Positions 17,789-28,557 are shown, numbered from the stretch's first letter. The stretch is 64,000 bases of DNA from Acidithiobacillus marinus (GCF_002847505.1 NZ_MXAV01000013.1:1-64000), one strand, 5' to 3'. The notes: generated from the sequence alone by a model not told the origin. Program-made: numbers and translations.

Positions 17789-17917
17789 TCAGGGAATCAG
17801 TGAGGCACCAGCGTCCACGACTTCTCCTGCGGCAGAGGCGGTGTCAGAAACGGTGGCACAGCCAGCCAGGGAAGTAATGACGCAGATCAAACCCAGAAGT
17901 CGTGTCAAAAAAGTCAT
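17789..17917 (-). CDS. 42-residue lipoprotein, entericidin-like
   Basis: This small frame encodes MTFLTRLLGLICVITSLAGC followed by ATVSDTASAAGEVVDAGA and SLIP. It has a good lipobox (SLAGC, Cys20) and a 22-residue Ala/Ser/Gly-rich mature part, the size and style of the entericidin family of tiny outer-membrane lipoproteins. AAGGAG stands 11 bases before the ATG. It is 109 bases downstream of pyrD on the same strand and could be read through or have its own promoter. Specific function is unknown; the family assignment rests on size and composition only. Confidence 0.65.
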   Translation of the reverse strand: MTFLTRLLGLICVITSLAGCATVSDTASAAGEVVDAGASLIP

Positions 17918-18026
17918 GGTTGCTGGTGCTCCTTTTTAATCAGGTGATGCGCGGATAATAATCGAATGTTTGTGCATCAGGATAGCGCATCAGAACCCGA
18001 AGTGCTTCTGTTCATCAATATACATC

Positions 18027-19121
18027 TCAGGCACGCGTTCCACAGGCGGCACGAATATGACTATATCCGTCTTTTTGGCAGAGTTCCGGTAATTTCAACA
18101 GAATATCGCGGATCAGTTCAGGCCCCTGAAATACCAGTCCCGTATAAATTTGCAGCAAACTCGCACCGGCGCGAATTTTTTCATAGGCATCGGCCGCGCT
18201 GGTGATGCCTCCGGCGCCAATAATGGGCACAGTTCCGTTACATTCCCGATATAATTGCGCAATCACGACAGTGGCAAGCTGACGCAGGGGCGCGCCGCTC
18301 AAGCCGCCGGTTTCCGTATATTCCGGATGCTCCGGGGGTCGGGCGATAGTGGTGTTGGTGGCAATAAATCCATCCACTAGCGGCGCATCTCCCAAGGCCA
18401 GCTTGGCAATGAGGGTAATATCCTCAGGGCTCAGATCAGGGGCGATTTTCAGCAGCACGGGCAGTGGTGGGCGTTGATGCACAGCGGCCAGACGCCGATT
18501 GGCTGCAGCCACCGTCGCCAGCAATTCCGGCAGGGTGTCGGCAGCTTGCAGCAGGCGCAAACCCGGCGTGTTGGGAGAGCTGACGTTGACGGTCAGATAA
18601 TTCCCATAGGGAAAAAGGTTTTCCAGAGCACTGACGTAGTCCTCGGCTGCCCGTTCCAGCGGGGTGTCCTTGTTTTTACCGAGATTGATGCCGATGGGCA
18701 CGGGATGGGGCTGCTGAAGGGCCGCCAAGCGTTGGGCGACAGCAGCGGCTCCTTCCCCAGGAAAACCCATGCGATTGATGACTGCCTGGGAGCTTGGGTA
18801 GCGAAATACCCGGGGCCGGGGATTGCCGGATTGGGGGAGGGGGGTGACCGTACCGATTTCAAGGAATCCGAAGCCCAAAGCGGGCAGGGCGGCGGCGGCA
18901 CGCGCATCCTTGTCATAGCCGGCAGCCAGACCGACAGGATTGGCAAATTCCAGGCCCCACAGGTTTTGCTTCAGGGCGGGATGGCTGACGGAAAAATGCC
19001 CGGCCACCGCATTCAGACTGCGCGGCATACGCCCCAGGGTTTCCAGGGCGAGAATGCTGAGCTGGTGGGCCTGTTCCGTCTCCAGACTGAAAAGCAGGGG
19101 GCGCAGCAGTGGATAGATCAT
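18027..19121 (-). CDS. pyrD: Dihydroorotate dehydrogenase (quinone), class 2
   Basis: 364 residues from the ATG at 19121, which overlaps the hemF stop as ATGA; the ATG six bases earlier is not needed. Class 2 features are present: an N-terminal membrane-associating helix ([20 protein letters not shown]), FMN-site segments ([36 protein letters not shown]), the catalytic-Ser region ([11 protein letters not shown]), and [21 protein letters not shown] with [13 protein letters not shown] at the phosphate-binding end. It oxidises dihydroorotate to orotate with quinone reduction in pyrimidine synthesis. It belongs to the purH-purD-tsaC-hemF-pyrD run. Confidence 0.96.
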   Translation of the reverse strand: MIYPLLRPLLFSLETEQAHQLSILALETLGRMPRSLNAVAGHFSVSHPALKQNLWGLEFANPVGLAAGYDKDARAAAALPALGFGFLEIGTVTPLPQSGNPRPRVFRYPSSQAVINRMGFPGEGAAAVAQRLAALQQPHPVPIGINLGKNKDTPLERAAEDYVSALENLFPYGNYLTVNVSSPNTPGLRLLQAADTLPELLATVAAANRRLAAVHQRPPLPVLLKIAPDLSPEDITLIAKLALGDAPLVDGFIATNTTIARPPEHPEYTETGGLSGAPLRQLATVVIAQLYRECNGTVPIIGAGGITSAADAYEKIRAGASLLQIYTGLVFQGPELIRDILLKLPELCQKDGYSHIRAACGTRA

Positions 19122-20008
19122 GCCCAATCCCGGGGCGTCAGAAAATCGGTTTTCAAACGTGCCTCGGGGCTATCTTCTGGCGCTTGCCAGTCATATTCCC
19201 AGGCGGCGAGGGGGGGCAGGGACATGAGAATGCTTTCGGTGCGCCCCCCGGACTGCAACCCGAAGAGGGTGCCCCGGTCGTACACAAGATTGAACTCCAC
19301 ATAACGACCCCGGCGCAGCAGCTGGAATTGTCTTTCCCGCTCGCCAAAAGGCGTGTGGCGGCGGCGTTCGGCAATGGGAAGGTAGCTTTCCAGAAAACTA
19401 CCAGCCACGTCTTCCCAGAAGGCCTGCAAGCTCTGTGCATCACCGCTGAGATCATCAAAAAAAATGCCACCGACGCCGCGCATCTCCTGACGGTGTTTGA
19501 TGGTGAAATAATCATCACACCAGGCCTTGAAACGCGGATAAAAATCCGGGTCGTGACGATCACAGGCATTTTTGAGGGTACGATGAAAATGCCGGGCATC
19601 TTCGGCAAAACCATAACTGGGGGTGAGATCGGCGCCACCACCAAACCACCACACTGGCCCGGCACTGAAAAACCGGTAGTTCATGTGGACAATGGGTACA
19701 TAAGGATTACGGGGATGCAGTACCAGCGACACGCCCACGGCGGTGAAGGGCTGCCCCGCGAGTTCAGGACGATGCGCGGTGGCGGAGGGGGGCAGTTTGT
19801 CGCCATGGACCTTGGAGAAATTAACTCCGCCTTTTTCCAGCAATGCGCCGTCGCTGATGACGCGGGTACGCCCGCCGCCGCCCCCCGGTCTTTCCCAGTG
19901 GTCTTCACGGAATCGCGCCTGCCCATCGGCATTTTCCAGCGCCGCGCAAATACGATCCTGGAGATTCAGGAGAAAGGCTTCGATCACTTCCGTGGCAGGC
20001 TGTTGCAT
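19118..20008 (-). CDS. hemF: Oxygen-dependent coproporphyrinogen III oxidase
   Basis: 296 residues, normal for HemF. Diagnostic segments include [44 protein letters not shown] (two parts: [21 protein letters not shown]), [14 protein letters not shown], and [20 protein letters not shown] (20 residues). It converts coproporphyrinogen III to protoporphyrinogen IX in aerobic haem synthesis and acts in the cytoplasm. It starts six bases after tsaC and overlaps pyrD by four bases, so it is in one operon. hemE, another haem gene, is 30 kb away in this window. Confidence 0.97.
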   Translation of the reverse strand: MQQPATEVIEAFLLNLQDRICAALENADGQARFREDHWERPGGGGGRTRVISDGALLEKGGVNFSKVHGDKLPPSATAHRPELAGQPFTAVGVSLVLHPRNPYVPIVHMNYRFFSAGPVWWFGGGADLTPSYGFAEDARHFHRTLKNACDRHDPDFYPRFKAWCDDYFTIKHRQEMRGVGGIFFDDLSGDAQSLQAFWEDVAGSFLESYLPIAERRRHTPFGERERQFQLLRRGRYVEFNLVYDRGTLFGLQSGGRTESILMSLPPLAAWEYDWQAPEDSPEARLKTDFLTPRDWA

Positions 20009-20014
20009 GGGGGG

Positions 20015-20575
20015 TTATCTCCTTAAAATCTGGCCGGTCAGCGCATCCACAATCCGGCTGGGGCGGCGCTGCCCGCCCAGACGGGCATGGAGCACCGGAA
20101 TACGGGTTCCAAAATAGCGCCGGATAGTACGCAAGTCACGTGCAGGTTGCTGACCGGCACGATTCGCACTGGTGGAGACAATAGCGCCGCCAAAAGCCCG
20201 GGTCAGGGCGCAGACACCCGGATGCTGGCTGACCCGTACCGCAACACTGTGATGTCTGCCCCGAATCCAGACTGGCACCTGCGCTCGGGCCGGAAGCACC
20301 AGCGTGGTTCCCGGCCAGTACGCTGCCAGCCGTGCTGCCGGAACCCCGGCATCCGACCAATAGCGGCTGGTTTCGGAAGTTCGTCCCGCAATCAGCAGAA
20401 CTCCCTTTTGTTGCGGACGTTTTTTGAGTTGCAGAATGCGACGTAGAGCCTTACGTTGGCGCGGGTCGCATCCTAATCCCCAAACACCTTCGGTGGGATA
20501 GGCGATCACTCCTCCGCCACGCAAATGGGCCACCAGTTGGCGCAGTTCCTGACGGCGGGGGTGACGACCGAGCAT
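20015..20575 (-). CDS. tsaC: Threonylcarbamoyl-AMP synthase (TsaC/YrdC/Sua5 family)
   Basis: 186 residues, single-domain TsaC size. It has the nucleotide/threonine site motifs: AYPTEGVWGLGCDP, LQLKKRPQQKGVLLIA (KR...K pattern), TLVLPA and VSTSANRAGQQPARD. The enzyme makes threonylcarbamoyl-AMP for the t6A37 modification of ANN-decoding tRNAs. It lies between purD (15-base gap) and hemF (6-base gap) on the same strand. Confidence 0.93.
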   Translation of the reverse strand: MLGRHPRRQELRQLVAHLRGGGVIAYPTEGVWGLGCDPRQRKALRRILQLKKRPQQKGVLLIAGRTSETSRYWSDAGVPAARLAAYWPGTTLVLPARAQVPVWIRGRHHSVAVRVSQHPGVCALTRAFGGAIVSTSANRAGQQPARDLRTIRRYFGTRIPVLHARLGGQRRPSRIVDALTGQILRR

Positions 20576-20590
20576 CAGTTCATCTCACCT

Positions 20591-21850
20591 TCAGGGGCGC
20601 TGGAGTCCAAGATGGCCGATATCCCGACGGAACTGGACGCCTGACCAGTGAATCTGCCCTACAGTCCCATAAGCCCGCTGCTGGGCAATGGCCAGACTCT
20701 CGCCGAGGGCCGTCACACCCAGCACCCGTCCGCCAGCGCTGACGATATGCCCGTCGCGGCTTTGCGTTCCCGCATGAAACACCTTGACCGTATCCGGAAA
20801 TGACTGTTCCAAGCCGCTGATGCGTTCACCCGTCTGCGGGCAGTCAGGATAACCCGCTGCAGCCATCACCACGCAGAGCGCCGTGCGGCTGTCCCAGTCG
20901 AGGGCCGCCGGTAAGGGCTCACCCCGGGTGGCGTCCAGCAGTACCGTGTAGAGGTCCGAGCGCAAGCGCATCATTAATGGTTGGGTTTCCGGGTCGCCCA
21001 GGCGGCAGTTGAACTCCAGCAACTTGGGGCCATCACGGCCAATCATCAGCCCGGCATAGAGAAAACCGCAGTAGGGCGTGGCATCACGCATCAGCCCCCG
21101 GGCTGCCGGCTGCATGATTTCCCGCAACACCCTTTCGCTCATGGCCATGTCCAGGACGGGGGCGGGGGAGTAAGCGCCCATGCCGCCCGTGTTCGGGCCC
21201 TGATCCTGATCCAGCAGCCGTTTGTGGTCCTGGGAGCCCGCCAGGGGCAGGACCTGACCATCGACAATAATCGCGATAAAACTGGCTTCTTCGCCTTCCA
21301 GAAACTCTTCTATGATAATGGGTCCCCATTGCAGAAACTGTTCTGCGGCTGCTTCAGCTTCCGCAAGGCTGCTGGCGACGACAACTCCTTTGCCCGCCGC
21401 CAAACCGTCCGCCTTGATTACCACCGGCAGCGGATGCGTACGCAGATACGCCAGGGCCTCAGGCGTATCGGTGAAGCGCTCGTAGCGTGCAGTAGGCAAG
21501 CCATGACGCAGCATGAAGGCCTTGGCATGGGCCTTGCTGCCTTCCAGCATGGCCCCTGCCTGATTGGGTCCAAAAACCGGAATGCCTGCGCGCCGTAAGG
21601 CATCCGCCACCCCTGCCACCAGCGGTGCTTCCGGACCGATTACCACCAACTGCACATCGAGAGCATGGGCTGCAGCGACTACTGCCTCAGGATGGTTAGG
21701 GTTGAGGGACAGATTGATCAGCTTTTCTTCGGCAGCCGTACCGGGATTACCGGGCGCGCAATAGACGGTTTCGACCTCTGCCGATTGCGCCAGTTTCCAG
21801 GCGATAGCGTGTTCCCGACCGCCGCCCCCCAGTACCATAACGTTTGCCAT
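20591..21850 (-). CDS. purD: Phosphoribosylamine-glycine ligase (GAR synthetase)
   Basis: 419 residues from the ATG at 21850 (AAGGAG eight bases upstream). The frame also has an ATG at 21868 that overlaps purH. N-terminal [20 protein letters not shown]-grasp signatures [16 protein letters not shown] and [12 protein letters not shown], and [20 protein letters not shown] (20 residues) identify PurD. It catalyses step two of de novo purine synthesis. It is co-directional with purH, which ends 14 bases before this start. Confidence 0.97.
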   Translation of the reverse strand: MANVMVLGGGGREHAIAWKLAQSAEVETVYCAPGNPGTAAEEKLINLSLNPNHPEAVVAAAHALDVQLVVIGPEAPLVAGVADALRRAGIPVFGPNQAGAMLEGSKAHAKAFMLRHGLPTARYERFTDTPEALAYLRTHPLPVVIKADGLAAGKGVVVASSLAEAEAAAEQFLQWGPIIIEEFLEGEEASFIAIIVDGQVLPLAGSQDHKRLLDQDQGPNTGGMGAYSPAPVLDMAMSERVLREIMQPAARGLMRDATPYCGFLYAGLMIGRDGPKLLEFNCRLGDPETQPLMMRLRSDLYTVLLDATRGEPLPAALDWDSRTALCVVMAAAGYPDCPQTGERISGLEQSFPDTVKVFHAGTQSRDGHIVSAGGRVLGVTALGESLAIAQQRAYGTVGQIHWSGVQFRRDIGHLGLQRP

Positions 21851-21864
21851 CTTGATATCTCCTT

Positions 21865-23430
21865 TCAACCGTGCCGGAAATGGCGTACGCCAGTGAATAC
21901 CATGGCGATACCATGCTCATTGGCGCTGGCAATCACTTCTTCATCGCGAATAGAACCGCCGGGCTGGATGATGGCTTTCACTCCCGCCGCTGCTGCCGCA
22001 TCCACGCCATCCCGGAAGGGGAAAAACGCGTCAGATGCCAGTGCCGCACCCTGCAGATCAAAGCCCAGGTCCAGAGCCTTGGCCGCCCCGCAACGGGCGG
22101 CATCCACCCGACTCATCTGCCCGGCGCCGACACCAACGGTCTGTCCTTCGCGACCGTAAACGATAGCATTGGAGCGCACATACTTGCCGACCCGCCAGAC
22201 AAAGGCGAGATCACGCTGTTCCTGCGCGGTAGGTGCGCGCTCGCTGACCACCGTCCAGTCGCTTTCCATTTCCATGGCCTGATCAAATTCCTGTACCAGC
22301 AAGCCGCCCCGAACCCGCTTGTATTCCCAGCCCGGCCGTTGCCAGGCCCGGCCGTCTTCAAATGCCAGGACCCGCAGATTTTTCTTTTTGGCGAGAATTG
22401 GGCGGGCATCAGCGAGAATCGTCGGAGCCAGGACCATTTCCACAAACTGAGTGCTGATCAGTTCAGCGGTCTGAGCATCCAATGGCGCATTGAAAGCGAT
22501 GATGCTACCAAAAGCCGATACCGGATCTCCCGCCCAGGCCCTTTGGAAGGCCCCGAGCAGGTCCTGTCCCATCGCCACCCCACAGGGATTGCCGTGTTTG
22601 ACCACGCAGCAGGCGGGCTCCTGAAACTCCATGACCAGCGCGACTGCCGCATCACCATCACCAATATTGTTGTAAGACAGTTCCTTGCCCTGCAACTGGT
22701 GGGCATCAGCCAGCCCGCCACCGAGGCCATCGCGATAAAAAGCGGCGGCCTGATGCGGATTCTCGCCATAACGCAATTCCTGCACCTTCTCGAACTGCAG
22801 GGAAAGGGTCTGGGGAAACGCGCTCTGGCCGCCTTCCAGACTTCGGCTGGAGAGATAATTGGCAATGGCCCCATCATATTGCGCGGTGTGGGCGAATACC
22901 TTAGTGGACAGATGAAAACGGGTGGCCGCTCCCACGCCGCCGTGGCTTTGCTCCATTTCCTGGAGGACTCGGGCGTAGTCATCGGGATCCACCAGAACGG
23001 TGACGCTCTCCCAGTTTTTGGCTCCGGCACGGAGCATGGTGGGACCACCGATGTCAATGTTTTCAATGGCATCTTCCAGGGTGCAGTCGGGGCGCGCCAC
23101 GGTTTCAGCAAAGGGGTACAAATTGACGCAAAGCAGATCAATGGGCAGGATTTTGTGTTCGGCCATCTGCCGGTCATGGTCAGCGTTGCCGCGCCGGGCC
23201 AGCAAGCCCCCATGAATTTTGGGATGCAGGGTTTTCAGACGCCCCTCCAGCATTTCCGGGAAGCCGGTGTAATCGCCTACTTCCTGGACGGCAATTCCGT
23301 CAGCCATCAGCATCTTGGCGGTGCCACCCGTGGACAGGATTTCCACCCCGAAGTCGCGCAGACGCCGTGCAAATTCCACGACCCCACGTTTGTCAGAAAC
23401 GCTGATGAGCGCCCTTGTGATTTCACCCAT
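21865..23430 (-). CDS. purH: Bifunctional AICAR formyltransferase / IMP cyclohydrolase
   Basis: 521 residues, full length. The N-terminal MGS-like IMP cyclohydrolase domain ([50 protein letters not shown]) is followed by the AICAR transformylase domain ([55 protein letters not shown]). It performs the last two steps of IMP synthesis. AAAGGTG precedes the ATG by about ten bases. The leader contains a terminator-like hairpin, described separately, that may adjust expression. Confidence 0.97.
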   Translation of the reverse strand: MGEITRALISVSDKRGVVEFARRLRDFGVEILSTGGTAKMLMADGIAVQEVGDYTGFPEMLEGRLKTLHPKIHGGLLARRGNADHDRQMAEHKILPIDLLCVNLYPFAETVARPDCTLEDAIENIDIGGPTMLRAGAKNWESVTVLVDPDDYARVLQEMEQSHGGVGAATRFHLSTKVFAHTAQYDGAIANYLSSRSLEGGQSAFPQTLSLQFEKVQELRYGENPHQAAAFYRDGLGGGLADAHQLQGKELSYNNIGDGDAAVALVMEFQEPACCVVKHGNPCGVAMGQDLLGAFQRAWAGDPVSAFGSIIAFNAPLDAQTAELISTQFVEMVLAPTILADARPILAKKKNLRVLAFEDGRAWQRPGWEYKRVRGGLLVQEFDQAMEMESDWTVVSERAPTAQEQRDLAFVWRVGKYVRSNAIVYGREGQTVGVGAGQMSRVDAARCGAAKALDLGFDLQGAALASDAFFPFRDGVDAAAAAGVKAIIQPGGSIRDEEVIASANEHGIAMVFTGVRHFRHG

Positions 23431-23461
23431 AAAGCCATGTCACCTTTGCCAGCCTAAAATT

Positions 23462-23493
23462 AAAAAAGGTACGATCAGGAAACCTGTCGTACC
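23462..23493 (-). terminator. Terminator-like hairpin in the purH leader (possible attenuator)
   Basis: On the minus strand GGTACGA-CAGG-TTT-CCTG-A-TCGTACC pairs as an 11-bp stem with one bulge and is followed directly by six Ts (23467-23462), about 30 bases ahead of the purH ATG. Two more short inverted repeats lie upstream: CCTCC-ATCA-GGAGG (about 23499-23512) and TTAACGC-TCTTG-GCGTTAA (about 23528-23546). This layout suits attenuation, or the end of a small transcript. Confidence 0.6.
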
Positions 23494-23563
23494 CAAACCT
23501 CCTGATGGAGGGAGCGTTCTCACTCGCTTAACGCCAAGAGCGTTAACGGAATAATCCTATTGT

Positions 23564-23605
23564 AAAAGAGCCGGGGCTGGGATGCAAGGGCGGATAGGCT
23601 CTTTT
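23564..23605 (-). terminator. Terminator of the minus-strand exopolysaccharide arm
   Basis: AAAAGAGCC and GGCTCTTTT (23597-23605 and 23564-23572 on the plus strand) form a nine-bp stem ending in Ts directly after the stop of the sugar-phosphate transferase gene. The 24-base loop is long, so the efficiency is uncertain. Confidence 0.6.
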
Positions 23606-25083
23606 CAGTAGGCGCCATCCCGCGCCAGGACCACTTTGATGGTGCGCAACAAAATGACAATGTCATACCAAAGGGTCCAGTTTTTGACGTACCAGGCATC
23701 CAGATCGGCGCGGTCGGTAAAAGTGGTTTCGGAGCGACCGCTGACTTGCCAGAGGCCGGTAATACCTGGCTTTACCTGAGCATACAAATTGATGCCTTCG
23801 CCATAACGGTCAATTTCCCGGGACAAAAGAGGGCGCGGTCCGACCAGACTCATCTGGCCGAGCAGCACGTTGAAAAGTTGCGGAAGTTCATCGAGGCTGG
23901 TACGGCGCAGAAAACGGCCCACACGAGTGACTCTAGGGTCATTACGCAATTTGAAGTTACGCGCATATTCAGCGGCAATCGTCGGATTATCCTGAAGATA
24001 GGCTTTCAGCCGATCTTCAGCGTCATGCACCATGCTTCTGAATTTGAAGCAGCGGAAAGTTTTGCCGTTGCGACCGACTCGGTCCTGAATGAAAAACACT
24101 TTTCCACCATCTTCAGATTTTATTTTCCAGGCCAGGATCAGTAACAGCGGTGAAATGAGCAAGGTGATGAGGCTGGCCGCAATCAGATCAAAAATGCGTT
24201 TCAGAATACGCGGACCCGGGCGGGCCAGATTGTCACGCACCCGCAGCATGAAAATTTCCTGGCTGAAAAAGTGCATCACCTCCAGGCCAAAAAGGGGCAA
24301 GCCCCGCAGTGGTGGCGCAATAGTCAGGCGGGGATAGCCAAAACCCAGGGTACGCACCAGTTTTTCCTGGGCTTCCCACTGGTCCATATCCAGGGCCAGA
24401 ACCACGTGGGGGCTACCCAGGTCTTCAAGCTGACTTATGGGATCATCGCTTAAAGGTTCCATCCGGACATGGGGATAATGACTTTTGTCATCGAGCAAAG
24501 TGGAATTGTTGGGAATGAGGATCCGGTTGATGGAGTATCCCAACAGTTCTTCACTTTTCAGGGCACGCATGGCTTCTATGGCGTTTCTGCCGCAGCCGAT
24601 GACAATGACGGGTTTAACCCAGGCACCCAGTCGGGCAAGTCCCCAGCGTATGCTATGACGGGCCACTGGCAAAAAGACAAAGACAAGCCCCCAGGTGGAA
24701 AACAGCCACAAGCGGGAAAGGGGCCACTTGCCGATAAAGGCCACCGCCGCATTCAGGGCAATGAAAATGGTGAGAACTGAAATGATGTCGCCGGCCTCAT
24801 CCCAAAAAGCCTTTCTTTGATGATAATGGCCTTTGATAGCGAAGCTGATGATGACAGAAACGGTCAGTAATAAAAAAAGCAACAAGTTGATTTGCGCCAG
24901 ACTCCCCCACCAATGCTTCAACACCCAAAGCGGATTGAGATGATAGTAAATAGCGTGGGACAGCCGGGCAAAATAGAAGGCAGACAGGAATGCCAGAATA
25001 TCACCCAGGGCCATGATGGAGGGAGTCCAGTTGGACCATTGAAATGCTGCACTTTTTCTCATGGTGTATCTGATAGTTGCCAT
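23605..25083 (-). CDS. Undecaprenyl-phosphate hexose-phosphate transferase (WbaP-like initiating transferase)
   Basis: 492 residues. The N-terminal half has four or five membrane helices and a CoA-binding-like soluble domain ([17 protein letters not shown]). After a further helix ([20 protein letters not shown]) comes the bacterial sugar-transferase domain with [20 protein letters not shown] (20), [20 protein letters not shown] (20), SLVGPRPLL and [16 protein letters not shown]. The size and order match WbaP/ExoY-type enzymes that load hexose-1-phosphate on undecaprenyl phosphate to start repeat-unit assembly. It is the last gene of the minus arm. Which sugar is transferred (galactose or glucose) is not evident. 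Confidence 0.9.
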   Translation of the reverse strand: MATIRYTMRKSAAFQWSNWTPSIMALGDILAFLSAFYFARLSHAIYYHLNPLWVLKHWWGSLAQINLLLFLLLTVSVIISFAIKGHYHQRKAFWDEAGDIISVLTIFIALNAAVAFIGKWPLSRLWLFSTWGLVFVFLPVARHSIRWGLARLGAWVKPVIVIGCGRNAIEAMRALKSEELLGYSINRILIPNNSTLLDDKSHYPHVRMEPLSDDPISQLEDLGSPHVVLALDMDQWEAQEKLVRTLGFGYPRLTIAPPLRGLPLFGLEVMHFFSQEIFMLRVRDNLARPGPRILKRIFDLIAASLITLLISPLLLILAWKIKSEDGGKVFFIQDRVGRNGKTFRCFKFRSMVHDAEDRLKAYLQDNPTIAAEYARNFKLRNDPRVTRVGRFLRRTSLDELPQLFNVLLGQMSLVGPRPLLSREIDRYGEGINLYAQVKPGITGLWQVSGRSETTFTDRADLDAWYVKNWTLWYDIVILLRTIKVVLARDGAY

Positions 25084-25243
25084 TATCTATTTCCTGAGAA
25101 GAAGATTGAGGAACATACTGATCCTGATGGAGTGCTGCAGGACAGCATGAATTCTTCGTGAATCGATCACAGGAAGACACTGTTACATTCAGCTTATCCT
25201 GTGCGTGAAGGTAAGAGCAATGCTTTTCTAAGCTATTGGATGT

Positions 25244-26419
25244 TCAAGCGGAGGCTCTCAGAAATCCTTGGGTTGGTGACAGAAGAGACACAGACATGAT
25301 CTCGTCCAGTTTTTTATACATTCCATCCAAGGAAAAACGTTCAAGCGCAATCTCCTGTCCTCTGCGGGCCATGAGCGAAGATTGATCGGGGGCGTTCAGG
25401 ATCGCGCTTAAGGTACTATGAAGCGCATGGGGGTCACCGGGGGGGCACAACATCCCGGTAACCCCATTTTCGATGATTTCATCCGGCCCTCCCGTAGCAG
25501 TGGCCACAACAGGTTTGCCAGCAAGCATGCCTTCTACAATGACACGCCCGAAGGGTTCCGGGGCAACAGATGTATGCGCAATGATATCGCAAACTTGCAT
25601 GAGTTCAGGGATGTCCTTTCTAAAGCCAATCATTTTTACTCGGTCTTGTAGTCCAAGTTGCTGAATATCCCCTTCAAGCCGTTGCGCATAGGTTTCTTCA
25701 CCAAACATTGAACTCCCCACAATAACACCTTGAACATCCGGCATCAGGGAAAGAGCTTTTAAAAAAACATCCTGACCTTTCCAGGGAGCCAGTCTGCCAA
25801 ATACCCCGATGAGTGGGCGGCTATCCAACCCCAGATGTTTTCTCAGAGCTTGACGAGAATCGGTAGTTGAATGGTCTGTATAATGTTTTTTGCAAAAAGC
25901 GTTATAAACCAGATGCACATTCTTAGTGCGACTAGTCAATTTTTGTAACGCCTTTTTTGTGGCTTCCGAGTTGACCAATATCTGTGAGGAGTGTCGGGTA
26001 ATGTATTTTGCAGCCATCAATTGTGTCTTCCCAAAGTGTTCTAAAGTCAAAATATCATGTAAGTACCAGAAAACCGGTTTGCGTGCGAGCTTGCCAGCCA
26101 ACACTGAAACCAGGGCTGCTTTTTGTGAATTGGCAAAAATAAAATCATAATTTGCAGCTTCACTGGCGATGTCGCGCGATATTTGGATTAGTGAAAATGC
26201 GCTGGATAAAGGGATGCGAGAAGCTCTCCGAATATTTTTTATGTTGTTCGAAAGATGGATTATCCGGGTATCAATATGACGCGACTGAAGTTCCAGATGA
26301 AGTGGTCCGTCTTCAAAAAGAATAACCTTACTTTCCTTTCGATAGGGGTATATCACATCTAGAAGGGCAAGTTCACCGCCACTGAGTTTTGCTGTCTGAT
26401 CCACAAATAGAATCTTCAT
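25244..26419 (-). CDS. Glycosyltransferase family 4 protein
   Basis: 391 residues, GT-B fold. The N-terminal part opens with the usual ILFVDQ...LSGGE loop. The C-terminal donor-site domain shows GVFGRLAPWKGQDVFLKAL and the E-x7-E pair in EPFGRVIVEGMLAGKPVVA, followed by GGPDEII. It probably adds one sugar to the lipid-linked repeat unit at the inner face of the membrane. It overlaps the next GT4 gene by four bases (ATGA). Donor and acceptor are unknown. Confidence 0.88.
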   Translation of the reverse strand: MKILFVDQTAKLSGGELALLDVIYPYRKESKVILFEDGPLHLELQSRHIDTRIIHLSNNIKNIRRASRIPLSSAFSLIQISRDIASEAANYDFIFANSQKAALVSVLAGKLARKPVFWYLHDILTLEHFGKTQLMAAKYITRHSSQILVNSEATKKALQKLTSRTKNVHLVYNAFCKKHYTDHSTTDSRQALRKHLGLDSRPLIGVFGRLAPWKGQDVFLKALSLMPDVQGVIVGSSMFGEETYAQRLEGDIQQLGLQDRVKMIGFRKDIPELMQVCDIIAHTSVAPEPFGRVIVEGMLAGKPVVATATGGPDEIIENGVTGMLCPPGDPHALHSTLSAILNAPDQSSLMARRGQEIALERFSLDGMYKKLDEIMSVSLLSPTQGFLRASA

Positions 26420-27576
26420 GATATTGTCTCCCGATAAATATCAGCAATTTTTGGGGCTATGATTTGCCAGTCAAAATTTTTTGCATATGTTTGGCATTGC
26501 TCGAAGGATGGAGTGGATATCCTTCCTAAAAAAATATCGGTGATTGCTTCTGCAATGGATTCAGGTTCAGAATTTTTGGTAACCCAGTCAGAATGGAACG
26601 GTCTTATGGTTTCAGGCAGGCCTCCCACCGGTGTGACCAAAACGGGTGTTCCAGTGGCCAATGATTCCAGAGTGATCAGTCCAAACCCTTCGAGTGCAAT
26701 ACTAGGAACAATAGAAAAATCGGCAGCACGATAAGCGGTTACAAGATCGTTTTCGGAAACAAAACCCATGAACTGGATATTGTCTTCCACATTAAGATCT
26801 TTCGCCATTTGCTTCAGTTCGCCCATGATCTGGCCTTTCCCGGCAACCATGAGCAGAATATCCGGAAATCTTTTTCGCAGGAGCGCCAGGGTCTTGATCA
26901 TATTATCCAGCCCCATTCTTCTTGAAATTCTCCGCACCGCAAAAATGATGGGTCGGTCAAGCGGCCACCCCAGTTTCTCGCGGGCAGCTTTTTGGTTGTA
27001 TGGAAGAATGAAATTTTCAGTATGAATGGCAGCAGGAGCTACTGATATTTTATGCTCGTTAATATGGTAATATTGGCATAGAATTTCTTTAAAAGCGCGT
27101 GACAAAACAATGATTCGATCTGCTTTTTGATAAATTTTTTTTTCAATATGAAATTTTATATCGGATTTTTTTTGATTTTTTTCGATGGCAGATTCCTGAG
27201 TCCAAGGCCCGTGAAAATGAACTACCATTGCTTGTTTGGATAATAAGTCTGTCGCAGAAATGCCGTATAAAGCAAAGTGGATGCATACGAGCTCAGGTTG
27301 AAACTCCTTGAGCACCTTTTTCATGGCCATTCTGGCTTTGAACCAGCGATGGAGCAAAGATTTTTCAGGTCGGGAAAAAGCACGGACCTGACCATTAGTG
27401 GTTTTCTCTATTTCACGACTACCGACTACAAGCCCACGGCAGGATACCTGTTGGGCCGGCAAGTTTTGTAGTAAATCATGATAGTATCTTTCCAAGCCTC
27501 CTGAATGCTCAGGCAACCAGGATGAGCCCAGTTGCAAGGTACGAAAAGCTTTGGGGGTAATAGATTCCTGTATCAT
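26416..27576 (-). CDS. Glycosyltransferase family 4 protein
   Basis: 386 residues from the ATG at 27576, which overlaps the stop of the upstream SDR gene as ATGA; a longer frame to 27603 is less likely. GT-B landmarks: LGSSWLPEHSGGLERYYHDL (20) at the N-terminus, then IIFAVRRISRRMGLDNMIKT (20) and EGFGLITLESLATGTPVLV with the E-x7-E pair and GGLPETI. It is similar in style to the adjacent GT4 gene and is part of the minus exopolysaccharide arm. Confidence 0.88.
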   Translation of the reverse strand: MIQESITPKAFRTLQLGSSWLPEHSGGLERYYHDLLQNLPAQQVSCRGLVVGSREIEKTTNGQVRAFSRPEKSLLHRWFKARMAMKKVLKEFQPELVCIHFALYGISATDLLSKQAMVVHFHGPWTQESAIEKNQKKSDIKFHIEKKIYQKADRIIVLSRAFKEILCQYYHINEHKISVAPAAIHTENFILPYNQKAAREKLGWPLDRPIIFAVRRISRRMGLDNMIKTLALLRKRFPDILLMVAGKGQIMGELKQMAKDLNVEDNIQFMGFVSENDLVTAYRAADFSIVPSIALEGFGLITLESLATGTPVLVTPVGGLPETIRPFHSDWVTKNSEPESIAEAITDIFLGRISTPSFEQCQTYAKNFDWQIIAPKIADIYRETIS

Positions 27577-28556
27577 AATTTTTCCCAATGCTCTTGATAC
27601 CACTTAATGGTTTTCTGGATACCGTCCTGAAACGGCGTAATCGGTTGCCAGTCAAGTTGCTGCCGGGATTTGCTGATATCCAGATATTTGATGGAAGGTA
27701 CGGGCTTTTTTTCTCCAGAAAAAATGGGGGTTCGTTCGATGCCATCAAATACCCGGCTGGTCAAGCTGGCTAGCTCTTTGGTAGAAATGGGCACCCCTGT
27801 CCCAAAGTTGAAGGCTTCTCCTGCCACTTCATCCAGTTTTTCTGCTACATGAGTATAGGCCTTGGCCATGTCGCTGATATAAAGACAATCAATTTGTGAG
27901 CTGCCATCATCCCGTGAGCCAAAATCATAGGTGTCATTGGTGATAAGATTTTTGATGGCCCGGGGCACAATGCGGCTGAAGTTGGTATCCCCAGGACCAA
28001 AGGTGTTCATGAATCGACAAACGGCAGTTTTCATACCGTATATATGGGCATAGGCTCTGACCGCCACGTCTCCTGCTACTTTTGATGGCGCATAAATATT
28101 GGCGGCGGGCAGAGGCGGATGCGTTTCAGGTATTGCCTGATTGGTCGTGGTAGCCCCGTAGTAGGCGCCGCTGGAAGCAAACACCAGGCGCTCTACACAT
28201 GGTGCAGTTCTGACTGCTTCAAGCACATTGTATGTTCCTTGCGCATTGATACTCAGAGTTTCCTGAGGTAGTACATTACTGATCGGCACAATGGGTTGTG
28301 CAGCCAAATGGAACACTGTGTCAATTTCAAAGCGCTGCAGGGTCAAGCGCAGCAAATCCATATCCCGTATATCGCCTTGAATATAAGTGATTCTTGCCGT
28401 CAGGCCCGAGAGCACAAGATAGGAATTAGCCGGTAACCAGCGATCCAGAATATAGACTCTGGCACCCAAGCCAAGGAGTAACTCACAAAGATGAGCCCCT
28501 CCAAATCCGGCCCCACCCGTAATCAGGCAGTTTCTTGCGCTCCAGAATGCCTTCAT
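27573..28556 (-). CDS. Extended-SDR NAD-dependent sugar epimerase/dehydratase
   Basis: 327 residues from the ATG at 28556, one base after the stop of the upstream SDR gene (TGAGATG). A longer frame starting at 28664 lies inside that gene. Glycine-rich NAD motif ITGGAGFGGAHL, acidic turn ILDRW, HLAAQPIV, the catalytic Ser/Tyr/Lys series (FASSGAYYG ... YAPSKVAGD) and NTFGPGD mark an extended SDR acting on nucleotide sugars. AAQP and the NTFGPGDTNFSRIVPR segment recall CDP-glucose or dTDP-glucose 4,6-dehydratases more than GalE, but the reaction is not certain. Confidence 0.87.
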   Translation of the reverse strand: MKAFWSARNCLITGGAGFGGAHLCELLLGLGARVYILDRWLPANSYLVLSGLTARITYIQGDIRDMDLLRLTLQRFEIDTVFHLAAQPIVPISNVLPQETLSINAQGTYNVLEAVRTAPCVERLVFASSGAYYGATTTNQAIPETHPPLPAANIYAPSKVAGDVAVRAYAHIYGMKTAVCRFMNTFGPGDTNFSRIVPRAIKNLITNDTYDFGSRDDGSSQIDCLYISDMAKAYTHVAEKLDEVAGEAFNFGTGVPISTKELASLTSRVFDGIERTPIFSGEKKPVPSIKYLDISKSRQQLDWQPITPFQDGIQKTIKWYQEHWEKL

Positions 28557-28557
28557 C

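Noticed and set aside
21871..23457. 528-codon plus-strand open frame opposite purH
   Set aside because: It is an antisense shadow of the highly conserved purH, without family motifs or an RBS.
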